Shown here: positions 1-6,278 of the stretch, piece by piece
Numbering within the stretch: position 1 is the first letter of the stretch
Layout: each line of letters starts with the position of its first letter
Source of the DNA: Verrucomicrobiales bacterium
GTDB taxonomy: Bacteria > Verrucomicrobiota > Verrucomicrobiia > Verrucomicrobiales > Akkermansiaceae
Length of the DNA: 10,512 nt
NCBI GenBank assembly: GCA_003483645.1
Contig: DMYM01000164.1
Span: 1 to 10,512 of the forward strand
Direction: 5' to 3'
The notes under the pieces: model-generated
Database searches by the model: none
Told to the model about the DNA's origin: nothing
Seen by the model: only the letters and a program-made list of their open reading frames with translations
Made by a program: the position numbers and the translations under genes

Positions 1-741
1 CCCCCCGGACTCGGCCTTCGGCATCGTCTGGAGGGAACGCGCCTCACCATCGACCTTTTCTACGAAACCGACGAGTGGGCCCGGCGCTTCGCCCAGACCC
101 CTCCACGCATCAAGCTCCTTGAGGGCGAAGGAGGTGGCACGCCCTATGAGATCGCATGGAAGCGCGTCGCACCTGGTCACTTCTCGGTCACTCGCGAGAT
201 GGGGGAGGGCCAGATTATCCGCGGAGCGGTGCAGGCAGGATCACATGCTCTCGCCTTCGGTCCGGTGGTGGTGGGAAGTTCCGCAGAGTGGTCCTTCGAT
301 CCCGAGCGCCTTGCAGAACTCCGCGAAGTCTCCCGCCTGAGCGGTGGCCGCCAACTGCTTGATCTCTCCCAGGCTTGGATCCGCCCCCCTGCCACCCACG
401 CCACCGACCTGCGCATCCCGCTCCTCCTCCTCGCCCTCTTCGTCATGCTGCTCGACGCCCTCATCACACGCATGGGCTGGCGCCTTCCCATTCTGGTCCC
501 CGCCGGTGCCAAATTACGAAGGGAGCGTCGCCGGGCAAAAGCCAGGACCCGCAGAGAGAAGAAGGGCGAAGCTCCTCCTTCTCCCGACCCTGGCCCCGAA
601 CCAGAGAAGGAAACACTCCGGGGAATCGATGAACCGAACCTGCCCACCCAACCGACGCCCACCCCCAGGCCCGTCACCACTACCAGTGAAGATCAGGACC
701 GTCGCAGTTCACGCTTTGACCGGGCCAAACGACGAAAGTGA
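1..741 (+). CDS. C-terminal part of a membrane-anchored protein, probably VWA-domain class
   Basis: The reading frame is open from the first base, so the N-terminus lies outside the window; 246 codons remain before TGA at 739-741. Seen: a beta-rich stretch (residues 1-95 of the fragment), then a segment reading RLSGGRQLLDLSQAW (around residue 109), then one hydrophobic helix at about residues 137-157 (LRIPLLLLALFVMLLDALI). A strongly basic stretch follows (about residues 173-188) and then a Pro/Glu/Thr-rich tail ending in RRK. Known of the family: large VWA or glutamine-amidotransferase-like membrane proteins of Planctomycetes and Verrucomicrobia end with a 'GGR' helix-strand motif followed by a C-terminal membrane helix. 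The basic tail after the helix suggests it faces the cytoplasm. The VWA domain itself is not in the window, so the family call is inference. It converges on cysE with a 37-bp gap. Confidence 0.6.
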   Translation, partial: PPGLGLRHRLEGTRLTIDLFYETDEWARRFAQTPPRIKLLEGEGGGTPYEIAWKRVAPGHFSVTREMGEGQIIRGAVQAGSHALAFGPVVVGSSAEWSFDPERLAELREVSRLSGGRQLLDLSQAWIRPPATHATDLRIPLLLLALFVMLLDALITRMGWRLPILVPAGAKLRRERRRAKARTRREKKGEAPPSPDPGPEPEKETLRGIDEPNLPTQPTPTPRPVTTTSEDQDRRSSRFDRAKRRK

Positions 742-778
742 AACAATCGCGGCCGCGGCAGGAGGTCTCAGCTCCGCG
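742..778. other. Short convergent intergenic gap with a GC palindrome
   Basis: This 37-bp gap separates the stop of the membrane-protein gene from the stop of cysE. It holds a perfect 10-bp palindrome, CGCGGCCGCG, at 748-757. There is no T-run on either side, so it is not a standard intrinsic terminator, and I see no better hairpin in the gap. Confidence 0.3.
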
Positions 779-1639
779 TCAAAGGCCCGACGACTCCAGG
801 CTTTCGCCTACTTCCAGGCTCTGATTCATGGCAAGGGCGGGACTCTCCTCCTTGCTGGCACCCACGATCTCGGCCGGCACCCCGGCCACCGTCGTGTGCG
901 GAGGCACATCATCAAGGACCACGCTACCGGCTCCAATCTTGGCTCCCTGGCCAATCTCGACGCGACCGAGGATCTTGGCTCCCGCTCCAATCAGGACTCC
1001 GGAGCGCACGATTGGATGGCGGGCTCCACTTTCATTTCCAGTGCCTCCCAGGGTAACCTCGTGCAGGATCGAAACGTTGTCCTCGATAATGGCAGTCTCC
1101 CCCACCACGAAACTGGTGGCATGATCGAGGAGGATACCACAACCAATCCGGGACGCCGGGTGGATGTCCACTCCAAAGACCTCGCTGGCCAGACTCTGGA
1201 AGTAGAGCGCCAGCGGGCGGCGCCCGTTATTCCAGAGGTAGTGCGACACCCGGTAAGTCATGATGGCGAGAAAGCCCTTGTAGTAGAGCAGAGGCTCGAG
1301 CGCCGAAGTGCAGGCCGGATCCCGTTCGAGGATCGCGTCCAAGTCGGCAACAGCACTGTTCACCAGTGTCGGATGGTCACGCAGCAGTCCGGCGAGCAGG
1401 GGCACCAGTTCCTCACAGGGCATGTCCTGGCGCGCCAGCTTGCGCGCCAGGCGCACTCCAAGGGCCGAACCCAGGCAGGGCTGATCCAGGACCACTTCCG
1501 CGAGAAGAGAACTGAGGGTGGGCTCTGCCGCCGCGATTTCACCGGCCTGGGTGCGCAGACTCTCCCAGAGGCGATCAACGTGCTCCCCGGATTGTTCGCA
1601 AAGATCTGCAGATTGCGGACTGGTGCCGGTGTCGGACAT
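779..1639 (-). CDS. cysE: Serine O-acetyltransferase
   Basis: Transfers acetyl from acetyl-CoA to L-serine, giving O-acetylserine, the carbon skeleton for cysteine. The 286-residue protein is the long E. coli type: an N-terminal helical SATase domain (about 20-145), then a left-handed beta-helix of hexapeptide repeats (about 155-255). Catalytic-type residues are visible: Asp158 in VDIHPA and His173 in LDHAT, followed by VVGETAIIEDNVSIL and LGGTG (197-201), which match E. coli CysE closely. The ATG at 1639 is the only good start; it adds about 16 residues before the point where E. coli CysE begins, and no clear Shine-Dalgarno precedes it. The protein ends SSGL, so the last residue is Leu, not the Ile that E. 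coli CysE docks into CysK. It is divergent from the Rrf2 gene with only 17 bp between starts. Confidence 0.96.
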   Translation of the reverse strand: MSDTGTSPQSADLCEQSGEHVDRLWESLRTQAGEIAAAEPTLSSLLAEVVLDQPCLGSALGVRLARKLARQDMPCEELVPLLAGLLRDHPTLVNSAVADLDAILERDPACTSALEPLLYYKGFLAIMTYRVSHYLWNNGRRPLALYFQSLASEVFGVDIHPASRIGCGILLDHATSFVVGETAIIEDNVSILHEVTLGGTGNESGARHPIVRSGVLIGAGAKILGRVEIGQGAKIGAGSVVLDDVPPHTTVAGVPAEIVGASKEESPALAMNQSLEVGESLESSGL

Positions 1640-1656
1640 GTGCTTACGTACTATCG
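1640..1656. promoter_or_regulatory. 17-bp divergent gap between cysE and the Rrf2 gene
   Basis: Both start codons face away from this gap, so any promoter or ribosome-binding site for either gene must use these bases or lie inside the opposite coding sequence. Neither start has a Shine-Dalgarno. Weak -10-like hexamers are present on both strands (TACTAT at 1649-1654 on +, GATAGT at 1650-1655 on -, each 4 of 6 to consensus), without convincing -35 partners. Confidence 0.3.
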
Positions 1657-2070
1657 GTGAGGGTTTCCCAGAAACTGGAGTATGCCTGTCGGGCGGTGGT
1701 CTGCCTTGCCAGGCACTATGATGGTAGCACGGTGGTAAAGCTCGAGGACATCGCCCAGCGGGAAGATATCTCCTCCAGCTTTCTCGTCCAGATCCTGAAC
1801 GAACTCAAGCGATCTGACATTGTGACCAGCAAACGGGGCAAGGCTGGCGGGTACGTCCTCACCCGACGCCCCGCCAAGGTCTCCCTCCGCGAAGTGGTCC
1901 AGGCAGTGGAACCCGGACTCCTGGCCACCCCGGAAAACAGCTCGGGAGCCTCCGGTCCCGCCGTGAGAAACGTCTGGCATGACCTCTCGAACACCGTCTC
2001 CGAGCGCCTCGGAGCAATCACCCTTGAGGTGATGGCATCTGAAGCGGGCGCCCCCATGTATTTCATCTGA
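1657..2070 (+). CDS. Rrf2-family transcriptional regulator, CymR-like
   Basis: A 137-residue winged-helix DNA-binding protein of the Rrf2 family. The N-terminus RVSQKLEYACRAVVCLA matches the family's first helix, which supports the GTG start at 1657; no ATG lies upstream in frame. The helix-turn-helix and wing follow (LEDIAQREDISSSFLVQIL at about 29-47, then KRGKAGGYVL at about 59-68). The only cysteines are Cys11 and Cys16; the three Fe-S ligands found after about residue 90 in IscR and NsrR are absent, so this is the cluster-free, CymR-like type. The tail ends in MYFI; from memory, Bacillus CymR ends in a closely similar MFYI, and it works in complex with CysK. Lying between cysE and cysK, it probably controls cysteine synthesis genes. 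Its target sites are inferred, not shown. Confidence 0.9.
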   Translation: MRVSQKLEYACRAVVCLARHYDGSTVVKLEDIAQREDISSSFLVQILNELKRSDIVTSKRGKAGGYVLTRRPAKVSLREVVQAVEPGLLATPENSSGASGPAVRNVWHDLSNTVSERLGAITLEVMASEAGAPMYFI

Positions 2071-2074
2071 CGCT

Positions 2075-3037
2075 CTAGATCTCCGAGACCGGCAGATTGC
2101 CCACCTCCTCCCGCACGCTTGCCGCCAACGGGGTACTAAGATAACGCTCGGTGGTACTGGCAGCGATGACCACCACCCGCTTACCGGCCATCTCCTCGCG
2201 CTTGGCCACCTGCAGGGCCGCCCAGATGGTCGCACCGCTGGAGATGCCGGCGGGGAACCCCTCAAGCAGACAAAGCTGCTGGGCGGTTTCAAAGGCATCC
2301 TCATTGGAAACCTGCACTACCTCATCCACGATCTCGGTATTAAGGTTGCCCGGAATGAATCCGGCTCCGATTCCCTGAATCTTGTGCGGACCCGGGTCAC
2401 CGCCCGAGATGACCGGGCTGGCCGAAGGCTCCACTGCCACGGTGTGCAGGTCGCGACGCGCCTTGATCACCTCGGCTACTCCTGTAATCGTTCCACCTGT
2501 GCCCACGCCAGCCACGAAGACGTCGATTTCGCCACCGGTATCACGCCAGATTTCCTCCGCGGTCGTCTTGCGATGAACTTCCGGATTAGCGGGGTTGTCG
2601 AACTGGCCGGGACCAAAGGCCTCCGGATCCTCCTCCAGAAGCTGCTTGGCCTTTGCGATGGCACCTCCCATCCCCTTGGGCCCCGGGGTAAGCACGATCT
2701 CCGCTCCAAGCATCTTGAGAAGCACACGGCGCTCGATCGACATCGTCTCCGGCATGGTGAGGATACAGCGATAACCCTTTGAACGCGCCACGAAGGCGAG
2801 GGCAATTCCGGTGTTGCCCGAGGTCGGCTCGATGATCGTTCCACCTGGCTTTAGCGAACCATCGGCCTCTGCCGCCTCGATCATGGACTTGCCGATGCGA
2901 TCCTTCACGCTGAAGAGCGGATTGTAGCCCTCCGATTTAACGACCACCTCGGCCTTGCAGCCGTTGGCGACGCTGTTCAACTTAACCATCGGGGTATTCC
3001 CGACCATATCGACCATGTTTCCCGAGACTCCGCTCAT
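2075..3037 (-). CDS. cysK: Cysteine synthase A (O-acetylserine sulfhydrylase)
   Basis: PLP enzyme that joins sulfide to O-acetylserine to give cysteine and acetate. Of 320 residues, the usual size for CysK. Visible motifs: Lys45 in FSVKDRIG binds PLP as a Schiff base; TSGNTG at 72-77 is the substrate-carboxylate loop; GTGGTITG at 179-186 cups the PLP phosphate; KIQGIGAGFIPGNL follows at 219-232. QFDNPANPEVHRKTT (145-159) is typical of the family. The segment before YLST reads AASTTERYLST (about 292-302) where most CysK proteins have an SGERYLST form; the serine near the PLP ring nitrogen seems kept. The gene converges with the Rrf2 gene, with 4 bp between stops. It is third in line after cysI and cysH, with 65 bp upstream, enough for its own promoter. 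Confidence 0.96.
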   Translation of the reverse strand: MSGVSGNMVDMVGNTPMVKLNSVANGCKAEVVVKSEGYNPLFSVKDRIGKSMIEAAEADGSLKPGGTIIEPTSGNTGIALAFVARSKGYRCILTMPETMSIERRVLLKMLGAEIVLTPGPKGMGGAIAKAKQLLEEDPEAFGPGQFDNPANPEVHRKTTAEEIWRDTGGEIDVFVAGVGTGGTITGVAEVIKARRDLHTVAVEPSASPVISGGDPGPHKIQGIGAGFIPGNLNTEIVDEVVQVSNEDAFETAQQLCLLEGFPAGISSGATIWAALQVAKREEMAGKRVVVIAASTTERYLSTPLAASVREEVGNLPVSEI

Positions 3038-3046
3038 TGATCTAGT
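3038..3046. promoter_or_regulatory. Possible regulator half-site next to the cysK start
   Basis: TGATCTAGT directly abuts the cysK start codon. It matches 8 of 9 bases of TGATCAAGT, which forms most of the core of the palindrome upstream of cysI. The match was found by eye after seeing the first site, so its weight is modest. Binding here would block translation initiation or transcription start of cysK. Confidence 0.3.
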
Positions 3047-3054
3047 TTTAGTGG

Positions 3055-3060
3055 TTTATA
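3055..3060 (-). promoter_or_regulatory. cysK: Possible -10 element upstream of cysK
   Basis: On the minus strand this reads TATAAA, 18 bases before the cysK ATG, in an AT-rich stretch unlike its surroundings. No good -35 hexamer is found at 16-18 bases upstream, so an internal cysK promoter is possible but weakly supported. No clear Shine-Dalgarno precedes cysK. Confidence 0.3.
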
Positions 3061-3083
3061 GCAAGACAACCTCTACCTGTTGG

Positions 3084-3123
3084 CAGCAGGGTCATCAATG
3101 AATTATATCTGAAAATCCTGCTG
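3084..3123 (-). other. Inverted repeat across the cysH stop codon
   Basis: Perfect 7-base arms, CAGCAGG at 3084-3090 and CCTGCTG at 3117-3123, enclose 26 bases containing the cysH stop. In RNA it could fold just before cysK. The long loop and lack of a U-run argue against an intrinsic terminator; it could affect mRNA stability between cysH and cysK. Confidence 0.25.
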
Positions 3124-3840
3124 TCTCGAATCGAGATGCAGTCCGCACTCGTACTTCTCTCCGTTGAAACGCGTCGACTCCTTTGACGACTTGCTCCCGG
3201 GCCTGGTCGAATGCCAGTCCCCCATCGTGACATAGCCTGCCGCCACAAGAGGATGGCGGGGCAGCCCATGGTCCCGGATGAAGCGTTCCACTTTCTCGTC
3301 ATCCCAATCGATAATGGGGTAACCCTTCAACGTCTTTGACTGTTTTTCAGCAAATCCGCGCTGGGAACGCGCGCTCGATTGCGAATGGCGCAAGCCGCTG
3401 ATCCAGACATCCGCTCCCAGCTCCCGGAGGGCGCGGTTCATGGGCTCGATCTTGTGGATCCGGGCGTAGTCGACCATCCCTTCCGGTCTCCCTTCCCACT
3501 GCCTGCCATAGAGCGCCTCCTGCCGCGCAGCGGTCACGGCGGGGGAATAAACCTGGACTTCAAATCCCAGTTCCTCCTGCAGGTGGACTGCATGGCGATA
3601 GGTTTCCGCAAAAAGATAACCGGTATCGATGAAGACAATCGGGATGCCGGGAGCGTGATCCTTGAGCAACTTCAGCATCACCGCGGCCTGCAACCCGAAA
3701 CTGGTGGTCGCCAGGATGCGGCCTGAGAATTGCTCCGCCAGAAACTCAATACGCTCTCCGGCCTCCAGTGACTTGAGTCGGGCATTGAGGGCGTCCACAT
3801 CCTCCTCCGGATTCTGTTTCACATTCGTGTCCGTTTTCAT
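3103..3840 (-). CDS. cysH: Phosphoadenylyl-sulfate (PAPS) reductase
   Basis: Reduces PAPS to sulfite and adenosine 3',5'-bisphosphate in the cytoplasm, using thioredoxin as electron source. Of 245 residues. Visible: the nucleotide-binding loop TTSFGLQAAVML (45-56), IDTGYLF (71-77), EPMNRAL and ISGLRHSQSSARS (132-159), and the C-terminal TRFNGEKYECGLH with Cys232 as the catalytic nucleophile. Cys232 is the only cysteine in the protein. The CC...CxxC cluster that binds 4Fe-4S in APS reductases is therefore absent, which by established family rules points to PAPS rather than APS as substrate. An APS kinase must then exist elsewhere in the genome. The gene follows cysI by 19 bp and is surely co-transcribed with it. 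A GGAG lies only 2 bases before the ATG, too close for a good ribosome-binding site. Confidence 0.94.
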   Translation of the reverse strand: MKTDTNVKQNPEEDVDALNARLKSLEAGERIEFLAEQFSGRILATTSFGLQAAVMLKLLKDHAPGIPIVFIDTGYLFAETYRHAVHLQEELGFEVQVYSPAVTAARQEALYGRQWEGRPEGMVDYARIHKIEPMNRALRELGADVWISGLRHSQSSARSQRGFAEKQSKTLKGYPIIDWDDEKVERFIRDHGLPRHPLVAAGYVTMGDWHSTRPGSKSSKESTRFNGEKYECGLHLDSRQQDFQI

Positions 3841-3859
3841 GGCTCCGTCAGTGGATCAA

Positions 3860-5575
3860 TCATTCCGGGAGAACCACGTCGTGATGAAAGTCGAGCCCGT
3901 TGCTGGTGGACTTCACGTAGCGCTGGCGGATGACGAAGTCGCCAAAGCGTTCGCCCTCCTCCCGGTTCCTGGCATAGTCCTCGATCACCGGCTTGAGCAG
4001 GTCACGAATCTCCTCACTTCTCACGCTGGCACGGTAGAGCTTGTTCAACCGTTGTCCAAAAAATCCACCGCCCAGGTAAACGTTGTACTTGCCGGGAGCC
4101 CGGCCCACGAAGGCGATCTCCGCGATGTAGGGCCGCGCACAGCCGTTCGGGCAACCGGTCATCCGGATCGTGATCGCATCGTGACGCAGGCCACACTCCT
4201 CGATGACCTCTTCCAGTTCCGTGACAACGTCCGGCAGATGCCGTTCCGCTTCCGCCAACGCCAGTCCGCAGGTAGGCAGGGCCACACAGGCCAGCGAGTG
4301 AAGCCGCAGGGCGGTATGCCGCTCGTGCACGTCGAGCCTGTAATCCGCGATCAACCTCTCCACCTCGGAACGCTGCTCCTCGCTCACCCGGGCCACCACC
4401 AGGTTCTGGTTGCCGGTCAGGCGGAACTCACCCTGCAGGATCTTCGCAATTTCCAGGAAACCGCTCCGCCACCGGCAGTCTTCATTGTCGCAAATCCGTC
4501 CCCCCGGCACATAGAAGGTGTAGTTGAAGGTGCCGTCCTGGTTCTCCGACCAGCCATAGCGATCGCCATTTTCAGTAAACTCGTAGGGGCGCTCCTCCTC
4601 CAGTTCGTAACCCAGTCGCTCCTCCACCAGCCCGCGGAAGGCATCCACCCCGTGATCATCCAGGGTGTACTTCAGGCGGGCATGCCTGCGTTCGATCCGA
4701 TCCCCGTGATCGCGCTGCACCAGCATCACCTTCTCGGCCACCTCCACAACCTTGTCGGCGGGAACGAAACCTATCACGTCCGCAACCCGCGGATAGGTCT
4801 TCTCCTGGCCGTGGGTCATTCCCATGCCACCCCCCACCGCAACGTTGAATCCCTCCAGACCAGTTCCGTTGACGATTGCAATGAAGGAAAGATCGTTGGC
4901 GTAGATATCCACGTCGTTGTTGGGCGGCAGAGCCACCGCAATCTTGAACTTCCGGGGGAGATAATGCTTCCCGTAAATCGGTTCCTCCTCATCCTTGCTC
5001 GACCCCACCTTCTCGCCATCAAGCCAGATCTCATGATAGGCCCCCGTGGACGGAGTAAGGTGGGCACTGATGGCCCGGGCGGCCTCAAACACCTCGGCAT
5101 GCAGGGCAGAGGCATCGGGATTTGCGTTGCACATCACGTTGCGGTTCACATCCCCACAGGCCGCGATGGTGTCCAGCGCAGTCTCGTTGATCTCCCTGAT
5201 GGTGCGCTTCAGATTACTCTTGATCACTCCATGCAGCTGAAAGGCCTGCCGGGTGGTCAATTTGATTGTGTCGTTGCCATACTCCGTAGCCAGCCGATCG
5301 ACCTCCATCCACTGCCCCGGGGTGGAGACCCCACCCGGAACCCTGATGCGGATCATGAAGGAAAAGGCCTTCTCCAGCTTTTGCTTGCGCCGGGCGGACC
5401 GCAGATCCCGGTCGTCCTGCTGGTAGGATCCGTGGAACTTGATGAGTTGTTGATCGTCCGCCGAGAGACCCCCGGTGGAAAGATCCTGCAACCCTTCCGC
5501 GATGGTCCCGCGCAGATAGTTGCTGCGCTCCTTGATGCCCTCGTTAGGCGATGGTTTTCCGTCCTTCTTGCTCAT
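3860..5575 (-). CDS. cysI: Sulfite reductase, hemoprotein (beta) subunit
   Basis: Six-electron reduction of sulfite to sulfide at a siroheme coupled to a 4Fe-4S cluster. At 571 residues it is almost the same length as E. coli CysI. The four cluster and siroheme ligands are visible as Cys430 and Cys436 (ACVALPTC) and Cys475 and Cys479 (TGCPNGC). Substrate-pocket residues are also present: Arg109 in TTRQAFQLHG, Arg145 in CGDVNRNVMC, and Lys209/Lys211 in LPRKFKI. The two-fold ferredoxin-like/sulfite-reductase half repeats appear complete. No CysJ flavoprotein gene is in the window, so the electron donor (CysJ-type flavoprotein or ferredoxin) is unknown from here; the sequence looks nearer to CysI than to plant-type ferredoxin enzymes. 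First gene of the cysI-cysH-cysK row. The ATG at 5575 has only an AAGG about 20 bases upstream. Confidence 0.95.
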   Translation of the reverse strand: MSKKDGKPSPNEGIKERSNYLRGTIAEGLQDLSTGGLSADDQQLIKFHGSYQQDDRDLRSARRKQKLEKAFSFMIRIRVPGGVSTPGQWMEVDRLATEYGNDTIKLTTRQAFQLHGVIKSNLKRTIREINETALDTIAACGDVNRNVMCNANPDASALHAEVFEAARAISAHLTPSTGAYHEIWLDGEKVGSSKDEEEPIYGKHYLPRKFKIAVALPPNNDVDIYANDLSFIAIVNGTGLEGFNVAVGGGMGMTHGQEKTYPRVADVIGFVPADKVVEVAEKVMLVQRDHGDRIERRHARLKYTLDDHGVDAFRGLVEERLGYELEEERPYEFTENGDRYGWSENQDGTFNYTFYVPGGRICDNEDCRWRSGFLEIAKILQGEFRLTGNQNLVVARVSEEQRSEVERLIADYRLDVHERHTALRLHSLACVALPTCGLALAEAERHLPDVVTELEEVIEECGLRHDAITIRMTGCPNGCARPYIAEIAFVGRAPGKYNVYLGGGFFGQRLNKLYRASVRSEEIRDLLKPVIEDYARNREEGERFGDFVIRQRYVKSTSNGLDFHHDVVLPE

Positions 5576-5683
5576 GCGTATTCTGAAATTGGGCCTTAGT
5601 AGACGTCCCCTTGCTCCCCCCCCAGCTATCTTGAGAGCGCTCCACGCTGCGCATCGTCGAATGGTGCGTGCTCAGGGATACTA

Positions 5684-5689
5684 ATCATA
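5684..5689 (-). promoter_or_regulatory. Candidate -10 element of the cysI-cysH-cysK operon
   Basis: The minus strand reads TATGAT, 5 of 6 to the TATAAT consensus, in the AT-rich core of the intergenic region. It would start transcription near 5677 and give a leader of about 100 bases. The hexamer 17 bases upstream (ATAACT) is a poor -35, which fits a promoter that needs an activator or another sigma factor. Its upstream half overlaps the large palindrome. Confidence 0.45.
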
Positions 5690-5712
5690 AGTAACTTGAT
5701 CAAGTAAGTTAT
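5687..5712. promoter_or_regulatory. 26-bp imperfect palindrome, candidate operator
   Basis: A dyad centred between 5699 and 5700 with a perfect 12-bp core, ACTTGATCAAGT (5694-5705). Extended to 26 bp, 22 of 26 positions are symmetric; the mismatches are the pairs 5691/5708 and 5693/5706. Rrf2 proteins are dimers that bind AT-rich dyads of about this length, and a CymR-like Rrf2 gene is nearby. It overlaps the candidate -10 by 3 bp and covers the -35 zone, which fits repression. The regulator assignment is inference; a LysR-type or other dimer could also use it. Confidence 0.55.
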
Positions 5713-5825
5713 GTTAGAAAGTGTCGGATATTTCCGCATGAATGCAATCTGAAAGAGGCTATTTCTCTCCCCTCTTCCGGGATGAAGTGGATAAGAATCC
5801 CACAAAACCTCGGACTCATCTCTCC

Positions 5826-5846
5826 GGAACCGGGACTACCGGTTCC
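5826..5846 (-). terminator. Hairpin after osmC, possible terminator
   Basis: A perfect 8-bp stem, GGAACCGG / CCGGTTCC, with a 5-base loop lies about 25 bases past the osmC stop. It is stable and well placed to end the sigma-kinase-osmC transcript, but only a short TTTT appears some 18 bases after it, so it is not a textbook intrinsic terminator. Confidence 0.45.
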
Positions 5847-5870
5847 TCTCTTCGCTCTGGCCGCGGGGCC

Positions 5871-6278
5871 CTACTTCCAGCGCCAGGTGAGGAGCACTTC
5901 AATCTCCGGGTGGATGCTGTGGTGAACCGGACAGCCCAGGGCGGCACCCTGAAGGATCTCGCGTCCGGGGTGATCCTCAGGAATCGGCATATCGACTTCC
6001 ACTTCCAGCTTGGAGATCCGGCGGGGGGAATCCTCAGACATGTACTTGTGCACACCAAGTTTCATGCCTTCGAGGGAGATCTCCTTCTGCCGGGCCACAA
6101 TCCCCATCACGGTGGCCATGCAGGCTCCGAGCGAAGTGGCCACCAGGTCGGTAGGGGAAAAGGTCTCTCCACGTCCATTGTTGTCCACCGGAGCGTCGGT
6201 GGCGAGAGAATCGCCAGAGGGACCATGGGTGGCTGAGCAATGGAGCTGGCCCTGGTAGTCGATGCTGATCTCTATCAT
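5871..6278 (-). CDS. OsmC/Ohr-family thiol peroxidase
   Basis: A 135-residue OsmC-fold protein that probably reduces organic or inorganic hydroperoxides with a cysteine pair. Both family cysteines are present: Cys53 in SLGACMATVMGI and Cys116 in ALGCPVHHSI. GETFSPTDLVATSLGAC (37-53) is the classic family signature, with Arg36 and Glu38 as candidates for the active-site Arg and Glu. It resembles the general OsmC/YhfA-like group more than OsmC or Ohr proper, so substrate is uncertain. Its ATG overlaps the stop of the kinase gene by 4 bases (ATGA), the arrangement of translationally coupled genes, so it should be made together with the kinase. It is last in the sigma-kinase-osmC row. Confidence 0.88.
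   Translation of the reverse strand: MIEISIDYQGQLHCSATHGPSGDSLATDAPVDNNGRGETFSPTDLVATSLGACMATVMGIVARQKEISLEGMKLGVHKYMSEDSPRRISKLEVEVDMPIPEDHPGREILQGAALGCPVHHSIHPEIEVLLTWRWK

Larger units (their letters stand above)
5576..5870. other. Intergenic region upstream of cysI and downstream of osmC
   Basis: This 295-bp stretch holds no convincing gene. From the cysI side: about 100 bp of likely 5' leader, including a run of eight C at 5616-5623 (G on the transcribed sense strand) and an 8-bp palindrome GAGCGCTC at 5635-5642; then an AT-rich core (about 5675-5735) with the -10-like hexamer and the 26-bp palindrome; then a stretch ending in the hairpin that follows osmC. Confidence 0.6.

Noticed and set aside
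344..1660. 438-codon open frame on the plus strand
   Set aside because: It runs out of frame through the end of the membrane-protein gene and antisense to all of cysE. The translation is low-complexity and resembles no family; cysE is certain.
1651..2304. 217-codon open frame on the minus strand over the Rrf2 gene
   Set aside because: It is a shadow: it overlaps the Rrf2 gene and the 3' end of cysK in the wrong frame, with Arg/Pro-rich sequence typical of a false frame.
3662..5599. 645-codon open frame on the plus strand
   Set aside because: It is antisense to cysI and part of cysH. Long antisense frames are expected in GC-rich genes with biased third positions, and the protein has no recognisable motif.
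5576..5680. Possible riboswitch or T-box in the cysI leader
   Set aside because: The leader has short GC-rich inverted repeats but no T-box sequence, SAM-box or other recognisable riboswitch core.
5742..6236. 164-codon open frame on the plus strand
   Set aside because: It is antisense to osmC, whose two cysteine motifs are intact.
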